A stretch of DNA of 64,000 nt from NCBI GenBank assembly GCA_035079385.1, contig JAVHKY010000028.1:6696001-6760000 (forward strand), read 5' to 3'. The stretch comes from Aspidiotus rigidus (lineage: Eukaryota; Arthropoda; Insecta; Hemiptera; Diaspididae). Position numbers and translations under genes: made by a program. Each line of letters starts with the position of its first letter. The stretch's first letter is position 1. The notes under the pieces were generated by a model that was given only the letters and a program-made list of their open reading frames with translations, was not told where the DNA came from and searched no databases. Positions 46,674-57,584 of the stretch are shown one piece after another.

Positions 46674-46925
46674 TGAATCAATAATCTCGGGCTCCCCAGT
46701 CCGCTAATGTGTTATCCATAACACAAAGATTATATATACAAAAAAAAAAAAAAAATATGACTAGTAGTATCATACAAATACCAATTGTTTAAAACCAAAG
46801 CCGTACACTGGTGAATGGAAAATGCAATTTGTCCATGGCCGCTGGTGGTAATTCAATGACTGTTTCAAACCAAAAAGTTGGAATCATGACTTCTGGTAAA
46901 TTTTCAAACATTCTGAAACAAAAAT
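46674..46925 (-). pseudogene. CD36/SCARB-like C-terminal exon, most complete copy (copy 9)
   Basis: From a good 3' splice site (tttttgtttcag) at about 46920, the minus strand reads MFENLPEVMIPTFWFETVIE, then LPPAAMDKLHFPFTSVRLWF, then TAA where other copies have CAA (Gln), then a hydrophobic stretch. F-P/I-x-F-W-F-E-x-x-x-E-L-P...M-x-x-L followed by one membrane helix and a short tail is the layout of the C-terminus of CD36-class scavenger receptors, including SNMP and croquemort relatives. These are two-span receptors for lipids, lipoproteins or dead cells. The assignment rests on pattern only. No upstream ectodomain exons are visible. This copy lies at the 5' (right-hand) end of the exon array, as expected for the parent. 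Confidence 0.45.
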
Positions 46926-47734
46926 AAATATAATGTATAACTGTAGAACTAAGTTGAACCCAAAAAACACAAATATATGGTAAGATTGCTACAAGAAAGG
47001 CGTCAATTTGAATCTAAAATAATTATCACTATTCTCTTAGAACCAAATTATTTCGACGGTGCACCTTGGTCCTCAGTTGATGGGCGAATTTTCTATAACG
47101 TCTGTAGTCACAAACTCAAACTAATTTCTAGCTAGCCTGATTTTTATCTGCCCACTCTTTTTAAAAGGGAGAATACTCAAAGGAGTTCGAGTATGAAGAT
47201 ACAAAAACCGCGAGGAATTACAGATAGAGCCGCCAAGCGCTTTTGGTTGAACAACCATCATCAGAGAGTGGAAGATGGAAAACGACTGAACCCTAACTGT
47301 ACTATCATATCGAAACGACGGATCAACTCTAGATCCCCCCCCCCCCGCAATTGAACTTACTGCTTTCAGGTTCCTCCTCCTGGCAGGACACTGTCAACGA
47401 CGATTCTAAGTTCATGACGTAATTTCTGTCGAACTTCCTTCTTTATTCTGCGAGTAGCATTTCGTATCGTCAGGGCTTTCAATTCTGAGTGGTAGGATAG
47501 AGCAAAAATGAGTTTTGTAAACTTAATCAAAGCGTGCAGAGTGTAAACACCATTTCTCAAATTCTTTTCTTTGACGGGATACCTCTCAGGGGTGTCGTGA
47601 GGCCATTTTTATGAAAATGATTCTGGAGGGGCCCATTTAATTTTTTTTTTTTAAATTTTTTTTCAGCTAGGCCTATAAGGAATCAAAGTTTGAGGGGGGT
47701 TTCTTAGAAGAATACGTTCGTGTAAATTACAGTT
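46926..47734. other. No supported gene
   Basis: A minus-strand frame of 64 codons (47366-47560) contains RNATRRIKKEVRQKLRHELR and is not recognised. gaatcaaagtttgagggggg near 47680 is echoed at 49175 (gaaatcaaaatttgagggag), so the Penelope remnant may sit between related flanks. Confidence 0.4.
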
Positions 47735-49021
47735 ATCCATACTAAGTGAGTTCCCTGATGAAGTAGGGATCCTCATTGGATCACCTTTAGGCTCTCACAT
47801 CTCCGAAATTTTCATGTCCAAGTTTGAACTTGACCTCTTTTCCTCGAACCAGGTGTTACTTAATTATATCTACTACTGGCACAGGTACGTTGTTGACGTT
47901 CTATACACCTGGACTGGTCCCCCAGATCTCCTTGGTGAGTTTCTGAGGTATCTCAATTCCTGGTACCCTTCCATAAAGTTTACTTTGGAAATAGGGGTAT
48001 TTTCCATTAACTTTTTGGATTTATCGATCTCTATAATAGACGGTATCCATAAGTTTGGAATTTACAGGAAGATACTACGACCGATGTTTTAGTCCACGGA
48101 GGTTCGTTCGGTCCTGTTGCCCATAAGATGGCTGCCTTTAGTAGCCTAGTTCACAGACTGACTTTGTGTCAGGCTGCCTTCAAGAAAGAATTACTCACAA
48201 TAAAACACCTGGCCAGAGTGAATGGGGGTCAATGTCGATGTTGACGTGATGGTTTGGAGGAAACTTACGAGAAGCCTTCTTGATTCCAACACCTATCTCT
48301 CCCGAGACACGATCCGTGATCGTCATTTGCGTTGGATCAGTCTCCCTTTCCTGGGGAAGTTCTCCCTCTAATTGAGTCGGGCCCTCTGCCCGTTTGGCTT
48401 CAGACCCGCGTTTTACAATCCTACCACAGTCATAGGGTTGTTTGTAAAGCTGAAGGACCCCGTACCCGAATTGATGAGAGGAATGGTGTTTATAAGTTGA
48501 AATGTAGGGATTGTGGAGGCTTTTATATTGGCGAGACCAGCCGCCAAATGAAGGTTAGAGTAGCTGAGCACTTAGAGTCTTGGAATAAGGGACACTGACC
48601 ATCTAATAAACAGCGGCCACAGCTTCCATGAGGGATCGGAAAAGCTCGAATTCCTACCGTAAGCGCATCGCCCTCGAGCATATAGAGATAATGGGTCATC
48701 TCAACACCGATAGCATTACTGTACTCAACACAGACATTCCGGAAGATGGCTTTATTGAACTGGTCTATGATTCACACCGCGATTTCTCGCGTGGCCAATC
48801 TTGAGACTTGTTCTTCTCTTCCGTTCGTCAGTTCTTTTCATTTCAGTCCTAAAGATGGTTTATTAACCGAAAGCGCTCGTCGTTTTAATTTTCTGCGGTT
48901 TTGTAATGCAGTGTTTACTCTCCCTTCGGAGTATTCTTTCTTTCGCTTACGGGGGTTTTTTCATTGGAGCAGGGGGATCACGGCACCCCTTAACTTGTTT
49001 AAGCATTTTCTGCATAAATAA
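47735..49021 (+). mobile_element. Penelope-like element, 5'-truncated: RT end plus GIY-YIG endonuclease
   Basis: The RT part opens with ILIGSPLGSHISEIFMSKFE, then YWHRYVVDVLYTW (canonical Y-V-D-D-V-L; the first Asp is Val here), then LNSWYPSIKFTLEIG and INFLDLSISIIDG. After a frameshift at 48070: TTTDVLVHGGS, GPVAHKMAAFSSLVHRL. After more shifts: LRWISLPFLGKFS, then the GIY-YIG domain NGVYKLKCRDCGGFYIGETS with RQMKVRVAEHLESW (48456-48598), then SGHSFHEGSEKLEFLP and ALEHIEIMGHLNTDS. RT joined to a GIY-YIG nuclease in this order is diagnostic of Penelope-like retroelements. At least four frame breaks and the lost catalytic Asp make it inactive. It is on the plus strand, opposite to the exon array before it. 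Confidence 0.95.
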
Positions 49022-49219
49022 TTTCAGACATCAAATTTCACGTAACTTATAATAAATGGCGCAACGATGTTTTTATGTAACGAGGACTTGAAAGTACCAT
49101 TTTTCATCCATTTTGAAGAAGACTATTCTTTGTATTCTTTTTAGGAGAAGTTGTTGCTTGAGTCATTTACGAGAAATCAAAATTTGAGGGAGGGTTTCAT
49201 TATTGGTCTAAGGGGATCA

Positions 49220-49450
49220 TTACACTCCTGTTAATGAAACGCTGTTAAGGGTACCAATGAACTGAATTTGGTTCTTGAGAATAACTTCGACAACGGTGCT
49301 TACTTGAGGAACAGCCCTTGTAATTTTTTGTATCCGTAGGAAGGAATTGAAATACCTTCTATAGAACTTGAAAATTGAAAAATTTATCCAAATAAATAAA
49401 AGAACAAAAATAAAAGCGCATATACTTTTATATAATATTGAAAATATCAC
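49220..49450 (-). CDS. Unrecognised frame with N-terminal membrane anchor
   Basis: 76 codons: a hydrophobic helix (SICAFIFVLLFIWINFSIF), a basic patch KFYRRYFNSFLRIQK, then VILKNQIQFIGTLNS. The order anchor, basic hinge, then an FIGT word recalls the N-terminus of CYP4-type P450s, but the proline-rich PGP hinge is missing. The assignment is weak. Confidence 0.2.
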   Translation of the reverse strand: MIFSILYKSICAFIFVLLFIWINFSIFKFYRRYFNSFLRIQKITRAVPQVSTVVEVILKNQIQFIGTLNSVSLTGV

Positions 49451-50280
49451 AAGAGATTACCTAGCTAAGTATTATCAAACCGTACAACGGGTATGATTGT
49501 GGTTATCCAAAAAAAATGTAAAAAAGTAACTTAAGGGAACGATGCGAAAAATTTGCATTAAACGTCCAGAAGAGATGAAAATTAATAGTTTTGGTGAGTC
49601 TAAATTCTACATGAAAATTGAACAATTTGCTTACAATTATATTAGATTGACTGTTATCTACCCGCATACAAGGGATCCGTATTCAAAGAAAATACAAAAA
49701 AATAGAAAAGTATAAGTCATGATAAATTTGCTTTAGCATGGATACGTAAAAAATGGTAAAAATCAATAAGACGGCCTATAAATCAGAAATATCACGAAAT
49801 GAACTATACTATAGATCGGAAATATCACATTATCACCTAAAATAACAGGGGCTGTACAAGGGCTTAATATAATTCGAGGAAAACTCGAAAAAAAATTGTA
49901 TCAGTTAATACAGGTTCAACTTACATTCTACACAAAAGTTATACTTAAATGTAATTTGCTCATAATTATTACGAAAAACAGAATCTATTTTTTCGAAACC
50001 AGCGGTGTAAAACTTCAAGTAGTTTACAGCAAAACTCTATCAATAAAAAAAGTCGGTTCTAGATGTTGGTAACGAAAATTCACAGCATTAAATCTAATTA
50101 AAAGACATAGGTAACATTATGTCTTTATAATGTGTACAACTGAGGGCGTACTCTTATGAGTCATTACAAATTTAGAAAAAAGAATTATAAATCAAGTAAT
50201 AAAAGCTTTCCAAAGCGAAAGAAGATGAATCCTGTAGCAAATTAATCGTTATCATTAAATCGAAGTAGGCCTATAGCATT
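49451..50280. other. AT-rich, no gene seen
   Basis: No frame with domain character, no repeat pairs. Adjacent short doublets such as atcggaaatatcac near 49810 are minor. Confidence 0.5.
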
Positions 50281-50421
50281 TCATTTCCTACACAAATCAA
50301 GATCAATCTCCTCGTGGGTAATATGAATTTTATTATGAACTTTCGCGATTTCATAGTCGACAAAATGTACAGAGCATAGTCCGCAACAGTAAAATATCTT
50401 TTGCGGATCGTTTTCGTGGAT
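50281..50421 (-). CDS. Terminal C2H2 zinc-finger exon
   Basis: Minus strand: a splice acceptor gtagacgtgcag at 50423-50422 opens a 47-codon exon IHENDPQKIFYCCGLCSVHF then VDYEIAKVHNKIHITHEEID, ending TGA at 50283-50281. It contains a textbook C-x2-C-x12-H-x3-H finger (C-G-L-C ... H-N-K-I-H). C2H2 fingers bind DNA or RNA. Upstream at 50597-50524 a second stretch (PFGWRTFREHL in the joining frame, donor gtgaga at 50523) would complete a preceding finger-like motif, but that frame holds a TGA, so the upstream structure is uncertain. It lies just outside the large tandem array whose units also carry C2H2 exons. Confidence 0.5.
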   Translation of the reverse strand: MHENDPQKIFYCCGLCSVHFVDYEIAKVHNKIHITHEEIDLDLCRK

Positions 50422-51345
50422 CTGCACGTCTACCTCCCATTCAAATTACTTCTTACAACATTTGCAGAAGAATATTGAATAGGTTCGAACTCCTTTTATT
50501 TACACATATAGTTGAATTCTCACGAGATGTTCCCTGAAGGTGCGCCACCCGAATGGAACGTGGCTTCCGATCCGTAATCTCCAAAATCATTTGCGATCTT
50601 AAAGAAATAAGAATTAGGTATTTTAAAAAGAATGAATAGAATAGACGAGTCTGATAGAGCGAAAACTCCCTTATAGGACTCATATCGGAACGTTTGCTCT
50701 GATTCGCTTCGCATCAAAAAACTATATCAAAAAAGCATTGTGTATTGAGCTGATCCCATTTTCAGAACTCAGAATCAATACCGTTTACAACTAAGTATCA
50801 CATTATGTGAGTAAACTGACGGCTGATTTCTCGCATAAAATCTATATTCTATCTGCCGGCTGTGAATTCAAGAGACGGTATTGGAAGTTAGCGTTCATCT
50901 TCCCTATTCTAAAACCTGGGAAAGATCCTTCTTTGCCCGCTTCATAGCGACCCATTGCCCTCATCCTTGTGTTGAGCGAATTATTTCAGGAAGTAATTCA
51001 CAAAAGACTCTGGTGGTTTCCAGAACAAAACAATTTACAATCTCCTACACCGGACGAAACTCTAAACTCTCGGCGACCTTTAAAAACGACATGAACAAAC
51101 CTTGACCTCCTATACCGTATACTATTTTTTCGATCTCCAAGAAGCACACTTGCCGGTTTAGAGACATTTTACGTCGTGCACAAATCTTCACACATCTGGT
51201 CTCCGAGGAAACCGTCCAAAAATACTTGAATACGTTTCTGTCAGAATACAGAACAAGCTCTCATCGCATCATATAGTCGAAATTGGTGTTCCACAAAACA
51301 AATTGCTCATTCCTCTTCTCTTTTTGTACCGTATGTCCTTAACTA

Positions 51346-51822
51346 TTAGAATTTTGTCGCAAAATACATAATTTTCGCAGGGCCGCTTCTGGCTGAGGAT
51401 CTCCGGCCACTCATTCGAACCAGTAGGTATGGAAGGTGAAAACTTGAAAAACCATTACAGTCCGACAACGAAAAGTTTACCATGCTTTGAACGATATTTT
51501 CGAGCTCCCTAACACTGAGATCTGATATTACCTGCAGCATATCTAGTCTGCTTTTGTGATATCCAAGGTGTCTGCTTAGTCCTTTCTTATTCCAGAAAGT
51601 TCGTTTAGATAAGTGACAAGGCATTCCATATCTTAAACATTTCAAAAACTGAAATTCTGTGTGGTATATTCCACAAATCAGTTCATTGGACGAAGTTGTT
51701 TGAAGAGACTTATTAGAGTTCTCAACTGAGACACGATCCTGAACAGTTTGCGCCATAGGTATAGTTGTTTCCTCCTGATCAGACTGGTCATCGAAAAGAA
51801 GAGAGCTGTTGATGAAATTCAC
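51346..51822 (-). pseudogene. C2H2 two-finger gene fragment, unit 1 (finger residues lost)
   Basis: The 158-codon frame runs from MNFINSSLLFDDQSDQEETT through MAQTVQDRVSVENSNKSLQT. Finger 1 is damaged: CGIYHTEFQFLKC has lost its second zinc Cys, and about 20 residues with its His pair are deleted. Finger 2 reads YGMPCHLSKRTFWNKKGLSR with HLGYH: its second Cys is Ser. A C-terminal stretch SDLSVRELENIVQSMVNFSL and a Ser/Arg tail follow. The frame is open, but zinc binding would be lost in both fingers. The paralogues at 56.8 and 60.8 kb keep the Cys residues. Confidence 0.65.
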
Positions 51823-51867
51823 GGCAGATACAATTGATGATTTTCACGTCTTACAGGCTATCAAAAT

Positions 51868-52033
51868 TCATAACTTCCGGCTGTTATACATTGTGCGAGC
51901 TACCAATGAAATTTTTTTCGCTGTGGATGCCTTGCATTGGGTCAGTACACCCACTTTTATTTCTGACACGTATTTCACCGGTCTATAGACGACATTAGTA
52001 TCATTGTGAGGCTTTCCGCGTCTGAAATAGATG

Positions 52034-52069
<36 letters not shown>

Positions 52070-52240
52070 CCATTAAAATGGAATAAAACACAACTCATTA
52101 GTTATTTAATACCCGACTATAAAACGTTATTTATCAGTCACTACTACAAGATGTGTTCAGACAGTGTAAGCGAAGATCAAATTTTATTCTCTTCAAAAAT
52201 GGTTTCCATTCGATCCAATTCATAATACCAATCAAATAAA
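51868..52240. other. Poly-A run and conserved non-coding unit segment
   Basis: A pure A run of about 38 at 52032-52069 is followed by aaaatggaataaaacacaac and atttaatacccgactataaa, found in every unit but with different A-run lengths. This marks an ancestral poly-A-ended insertion or a slippage hot spot. Confidence 0.7.
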
Positions 52241-52285
52241 GCTCAGCAGACGTCACACTATCTGCCGGGTAAGGCCAAAAATATC

Positions 52286-52535
52286 CTAAAAGCTTTTCTC
52301 TTTTTTATATATATTTTTTATTTCCTGGAAAGTCATAAAATTTAGAAATTTCCACGGGATTGGAGTTGGAAGAATGATGACGGTGCATTCATGGAAATTG
52401 AGTTTCAAATATTCCCGGCGCAGTTTCCCATCTTGAACTCCGACCGTTTTTCTCAATAGTTCTATGATCATTTGGTCGTATGAAAATGCCTTGTTCGCAA
52501 CATCCCCATTTCTTTCTTCTGTGAAAAGCTGTTAT
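52286..52535 (-). pseudogene. Repeated exon candidate, unit 1 copy (QLFTEER type)
   Basis: After an acceptor-like tttttttttcag, the minus strand reads QLFTEERNGDVANKAFSYDQ, then MIIELLRKTVGVQDGKLRRE and YLKLNFHECTVII. If the exon begins CTA TAA, the second codon is a stop; the paralogue at 57.6-57.8 kb has CTA CAA. The protein family is not recognised. Confidence 0.4.
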
Positions 52536-52904
52536 AGCTGAAAAAAAAAAAAAAAAGAATTCTTAAATATATGATGGCCTTATAGGTACCTAATACAAAG
52601 TTGGGAGGAGGCTGCGATCTCATTATCGCATTTTAAACTATGTGCTACTGTGTGATCCTCCAAAGACAATACAAAAGTTTCAAAAATTTTCTTTCTTCCA
52701 TTTCCTAACATTGTGAAAGAGCTGTACCTCATTTTGTTACAAAATGTTTGACTTTGTGTTCCGCGAAGGGAACTTGTATGGTATCTAGTGGAATGTTGAG
52801 AAGAGCGAGCACTCACTGAGTCGCCGAAATTCTATTAGACATTCACGAAAACGTACATGAAACACGTGCACAATGAAAAAATAATAGAAAAACGAACGCA
52901 AAAA

Positions 52905-53025
52905 TTGCAAGGACAAGTCGAGTAAATCTCTGATTAAGCCTTCTTGCCCGAAATGAACCTCGCCGAATGGGAAAAACGACTTAAAATCAACGTCTATGTT
53001 GAGGCGATTAAATGCCACTCCAATG
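52905..53025 (-). pseudogene. Repeated exon candidate, unit 1 copy (FNRL...FGQEGLIRDL type)
   Basis: Minus-strand MAFNRLNIDVDFKSFFPFGE with VHFGQEGLIRDLLD. Related frames occur at 56111-56320, 57993-58280 and near 62235-62350, differing by a few residues. Sequence conservation around the frame suggests real exons of a gene copied with the unit; the product is unknown. Confidence 0.4.
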
Positions 53026-53943
53026 TCTCAATCTTAAAACCCAAGCCGAAACTTTCCCCCACTCCGTCAACATTGACCCCACTTCCATTTCTCCGTATTT
53101 TCTCACCCATTTCCTTTACAATGAAATTCACTTTCATTGACTAGTCCTCATATTACCCACTTTACTCCCTTGAGCCTCACTTAAACCTAAAATAATAGAA
53201 GTTATGTGAAAATGAACGTATCCAGCTTACGCTCTGGGTACGCCGGTACGGAATATGATCCGTGTACCTCGTCCTATATTCGCAAATGGATTGAGCATTG
53301 AAAACCGGCAAATCAAATGTAAATGCTTAAATCCAGCTGGCTGCCGAATTCTTCATGAGGAAAATCTGAAAAACAATGATCCTATCCTAAGAATCTCTTA
53401 CCATGTCGTTGTTTGAGGAGGTAATAATTGGTGGGTAACGATCAGTACCCAGTGAATGTTCGGTATACTGAATTGGTAAAAAGTAACTCTTGGCTTGTTT
53501 TGGGGTGGTGCATTATATGGTTGATACCAGTTATTTTACTGTTAATTTCCAATAAAATATTTTTCACTGTCATCCGATCAATTCTCTGAACAGTTCGTGC
53601 TTTGGGTTAGTACACCCACTTTTATCTCCGATACGTATTTTATGCGTCTATGGATGACTTCGGTATCCTACCTTCTTTCCAATCTCTTCTTCACTTGAAT
53701 TGTATGAACGCACAGTGTGATGATTGATCGATACTTCCATGAGCAGGCCTACTTCTTCACCTTTATTTCTGGTTAAATTATACTTGGTTCACAAGGATCC
53801 GCGCTAGCGTTTGCATTCAAAATTATCCAAGTACTCATTCTAGCGGCTTTTGTATAACTCTTTCATCTCCCATACACCATTCTTTATATTCGAACGGCCC
53901 CAATCACTTTCGGAGAGAGTAGATTTGCAGTTTGTTGTCTTAA

Positions 53944-54156
53944 CCCCTTCCCTACCGCCGTCACAAATGTGTGACGCTTGAAAAACTATCCACAGCCCGC
54001 CGTCACATATGTGTGACAGTAAATACATTGTTTTAAATGCATGTATCTCAAGTGCGGGCTGTCGCAATGATTTCTAACTTGGTTTGCGGGCTGTGAGAAA
54101 TTTTGCGCTTCGGGCTGTGAGTAAAAGTTCGAAAAAGCGGTGCGGTAGCGAAAGGG
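53944..54156. mobile_element. piggyBac-like MITE, 213 bp, present in unit 1 only
   Basis: Inserted directly after ttaa (53940-53943). Left end ccccttccctaccgccg, right end gcggtagcgaaaggg, imperfect inverted repeats. Inside, gtcacaaatgtgtgac and gtcacatatgtgtgac palindromes. The otherwise near-identical paralogue at 59196-59203 reads cttaaaaatcc with no insert, giving a clear empty site. TTAA targeting and CCC-type ends are piggyBac features, but only one TTAA is present (the right side continues aaatcc), so the right-hand duplicate is missing. Confidence 0.75.
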
Positions 54157-54317
54157 AAATCCACTTGTATATAACCGATAGTTATACAAAATTCGATTTG
54201 CACCCCATGTTTACTAAAATTAGCGGTCCAAGTCCTCCAACTGGACAAGAAATTGATACCTGAATTCGGAATCTTACTCGATCATATATTTCTAGTTAAA
54301 AAGAAAGGAAGAAAAAA

Positions 54318-54460
54318 TTATCTTGAAATTTTTCTCATCCAATACAGGTAAAAATAATGAAATAAAAAATTAATATCAGTGTTAACATTTTTATCCTGTG
54401 GTACACCCTCTACTGAATTCAGTTCAATGTCCCACAATACATTTATACTGTCTTGTTTGC
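54318..54460 (-). pseudogene. Repeated exon candidate, unit 1 copy (GKQDSINV type)
   Basis: After tttcctttgtag the minus strand reads GKQDSINVLWDIELNSVEGV then PQDKNVNTDINFLFH. The same stretch is at 59390-59505 (GKQDSINVWWDIELNSVGGV) and a damaged one near 63480-63545. Family unknown. Confidence 0.4.
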
Positions 54461-55576
54461 CTACAAAGGAAAACACAATTTGAAAATTGGTAAACTTTCT
54501 GGAAAAGTTTTTGAAGAACATCAAAAATAAGAAAATGCCTACAATTTTAATTTCCAAACTGCAAATATTCTATAATTCGGTGAAACGGCATGTTTCCTTT
54601 ACATTTTCATTTTATTTTACATTTTGAAATGTATTCTCCCAAAAAGTTGTGACTGAATTAGAAACTGGAATGAGAAAAATGAATCGAGAAATTATAGAAT
54701 CCGTGGCCGTATACACTTTCCTTTAACAATTTTTTAGTCATTCAAAATGTACTGCTGCACATAGTGGAGCGAATCCAAATTCTGAAAAAGTAACCTGAGT
54801 AGTATTTTCAAGATTGGAAGAAAAAAAAAATAAAAAAAAATGTTTTTACCATTTCAGAATATTGATCCTTCTTACAATTAGTGGGCAATGTTATAATTCT
54901 CAATGAAAAAATACAGATCAATAAGAATCCTAGAAAAGAAATAGAATAAAAAAAAAATTTTCTGGCATAGCCAACATGTTTACTAAAATTAGCGGTCCAA
55001 GGCCTCCAGCTGGACAAAAAATTGGTAGCTGAATTCGGAATCTTACTCGATCATATATTTCTAGTTAAAAAGAGATGATCTTGAGGTTTCTTGTCATCCA
55101 ATACAGGTAATACTATATTACATAACAGAGGCGGAAAATAAGCGATTAACGAGTGCGACGTTTGCGGAGCGAGCGAAGCGACCCATTGCCCTCATCCTTG
55201 TGTTGAGCGAATTATTTCAGCAAGTAATTCACAAAAGACTCTGGTGGTTTCCAGAACAAAACAATTTACAATCTCCTACACAGGACGAAACTCTAAACTC
55301 TCGTCGACCTTCAAAACCGACATTAACAAACCTTGACCTCCTATACCGTATACTATTTTTTTGATCTCCAAGAAGCACACTTGCCGGTTTAGGGACATTT
55401 TACGTCGTGCACAAAACTTCACACATCTGGTCTCCGAGGAAACCGTTCATAAATACTTAAATACATTTCTGTCAGAATACAGAACAAGCTTTCATCGCAT
55501 CATATAGTCGAAATTGGTGGTCCACAAAAGAAATTGCTCATTCCTCTTCTCTTTTTGTACCGTATGTCCTTACATG

Positions 55577-55700
55577 CATCTCCTCAGCAGATCTTCCGGT
55601 CACCCTCTGTTCAACGAAATCATTCGGAACAGTAAAATCATTCGGAAGGCGAAAGATGTTTACATTCCAAAGAGACGCCAGAGCATCACGTCTTACAGGC
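55577..55700 (-). pseudogene. Repeated exon candidate, short unit (RRDALASLW type)
   Basis: The minus strand, from cctgtaagacgtgatgctct, reads PVRRDALASLWNVNIFRLPN with DFVEQRVTGRSAEEMHV. The stretch also occurs at 61412-61545. The opposite-strand frame (55514-55867) covers the same DNA and is the likely shadow. Family unknown. Confidence 0.4.
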
Positions 55701-56030
55701 TATCAAAATTCATAATTTGCGGCTGTTATACATTGTGCGAACTACCAATAAAATTTTTTTCGCTGTGGATGCATTGCATTAGGTCAATGCATCAACTGTT
55801 ATTTCTGATACGTATTTCACCGGTCTATAGACGATATTGGTATCATTGTGAGGTTTTCCGGGTCTGAAATAAATGAAAAAAAAAAATTAAAAAAATTAAA
55901 ATGGAATAAAACACAACTCATTAGTTATTTAATACCCGACTATAAAACGTTATTTATCAGTCACTACTACAAGATACGTTCAAACAGTGTAAGCGACTTT
56001 CCTTTCTTCTGTGAAAAGCTGTTGTGACTG

Positions 56031-56061
<31 letters not shown>

Positions 56062-56751
56062 GGAACTGGTACCTATGGTATCTAGTGGAATGTTGTGAAA
56101 GAGCGAGCATTCACTGAGCCGCCAAAATTCTATTAGACATTCGCAAAAACGCACATGAAACATGTGCACAATTAAAAAAATAATAAATAGAAAAACAAAC
56201 ACAAAATTGCAAGAACAAGTCGATTAAATCTCTGATTAAGCCTTCTTGCCCGAAATGAACCTCGTCGAATGGGAGAAATGACTTAAAATTAACGTCTATT
56301 TTGAGGCGATTAAATTCCACTTCAATGTGTCGATCTCAAATTTTAAGCCGAAACTTCCCCTACCCACTTCCAATTCTCCCTACTTTCTCACCTACTTCCT
56401 TTACAAAAAAATTCATCTCCATTGCCTAGTCCCCATACCGCCTACTTTACTCTCTTGGGCCTTACCCACACCTAAAATAATATATGTGAAAATGAACGTA
56501 TCCAGCTTACGCTCATGACTACAACTGGGTACGGAATATGATCCGTGCACCTGGTCCTATATTCGCAAATGGATTAAGCATCGAAATCCGGCAAATCGAA
56601 AGTAAATGCTTAAATTCAGCTGGCTACCAAATTCTTGATGAGGAAAATCTGAAAAACAATAATCATATCGTAAGAATCTCTTTTCATGTCGTTGTTTGAG
56701 AAGGTAATAATTGGTGGGTAACGATCAGTAGTGAATGATCGGTATTATGAA

Positions 56752-57039
56752 TTAGTAAAAAAGAAACTCTGATATTACCTGCAGCATATCTTGTCTGCTT
56801 TTGTGATATACAATGTCTCTGCTTAGTCCTTTCTTATTCCAGAATGTTCGTTCACATAAGTGACAAGGCATTCCATAATATGAAGCATCAGGATTGCAAC
56901 GTCTAATATGCAATCTTACACATTTCAAAAACTGAAATTCTGTGTGGCATGTTCCACAAATCAGTTCATTGGACGAAGTTGTTTGAGGAGACTGATTAGA
57001 GCTCTCAACTGAGACACGATCCTGAACAGTTTGAGCCAT
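56752..57039 (-). pseudogene. C2H2 two-finger gene fragment, short-unit junction copy
   Basis: From MAQTVQDRVSVESSNQSPQT the frame has finger 1 CGTCHTEFQFLKCVRLHIRR then C (C-x2-C-x12-H-x4-C, an atypical last ligand) and finger 2 CHLCERTFWNKKGLSRDIVY then H (first His changed to Asp). The frame is then cut near 56760 by a junction to the ggtattatgaattagtaaaa block, losing the C-terminal SVRELENIV part. This junction marks the deletion that made the short unit. Confidence 0.7.
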
Positions 57040-57584
57040 AGGTATAGTTGTGATCAGTCTGGTCGTCGAGAAGAAGAGAGCTGTTAATGAAATTCACAGC
57101 AGATACAATTGATGATTTTCACGTCTTACAGGCTATCAAAGTTCATAACTTCCGGCTGTTATACATTGTGCGAGCTACTTACCAATAAAATTTTTTTCGC
57201 TGTGGATGCATTGCATTGGGTCAGTACACCCACTTTTATTTCTGATACGTATCTCACCGGTCTACAGACGACATCGGTATCATTGTGAGGTTTTCAGCGT
57301 CTAAAATAAATGAAAAAAAAAAAAATAATAAATAAAAAACTATTAAAATGGAATAAAACACAACTCATTAGTTATTTAATACCCGACTATAAAACGTTAT
57401 TTATCAGTCACTACTACAAGTTGCGTTCAAACAGTGTAAGCGAGATCAAATTTTATTCTCTTCAAAAATGGTATCCATTCGATCCAATTCATAAAACCAA
57501 TCAAATAAAGCTCAGCAGACGTCACACAATCTGCGGGGTAAGGCCTAAAATATCCTAAAGCTTTTTTCTTTTTTATATATTTTT

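Noticed and set aside
41943..46925. Polydnavirus-type vinnexin locus
   Set aside because: The innexin exon is spliced and broken, embedded in host-type tandem repeats, with no accompanying viral segment genes or junction motifs.
54960..55020. Short plus-strand peptide MFTKISGPSPPTGQEI repeated in each unit
   Set aside because: It is only 16-19 codons, changes between units and has no start or splice support; treated as repeat DNA.
55514..55867. 117-codon plus-strand frame, also at 61420-61713
   Set aside because: The opposite-strand reading RRDALASLWNVNIFRLPNDF looks more protein-like and is conserved between units; the plus frame was treated as its shadow.
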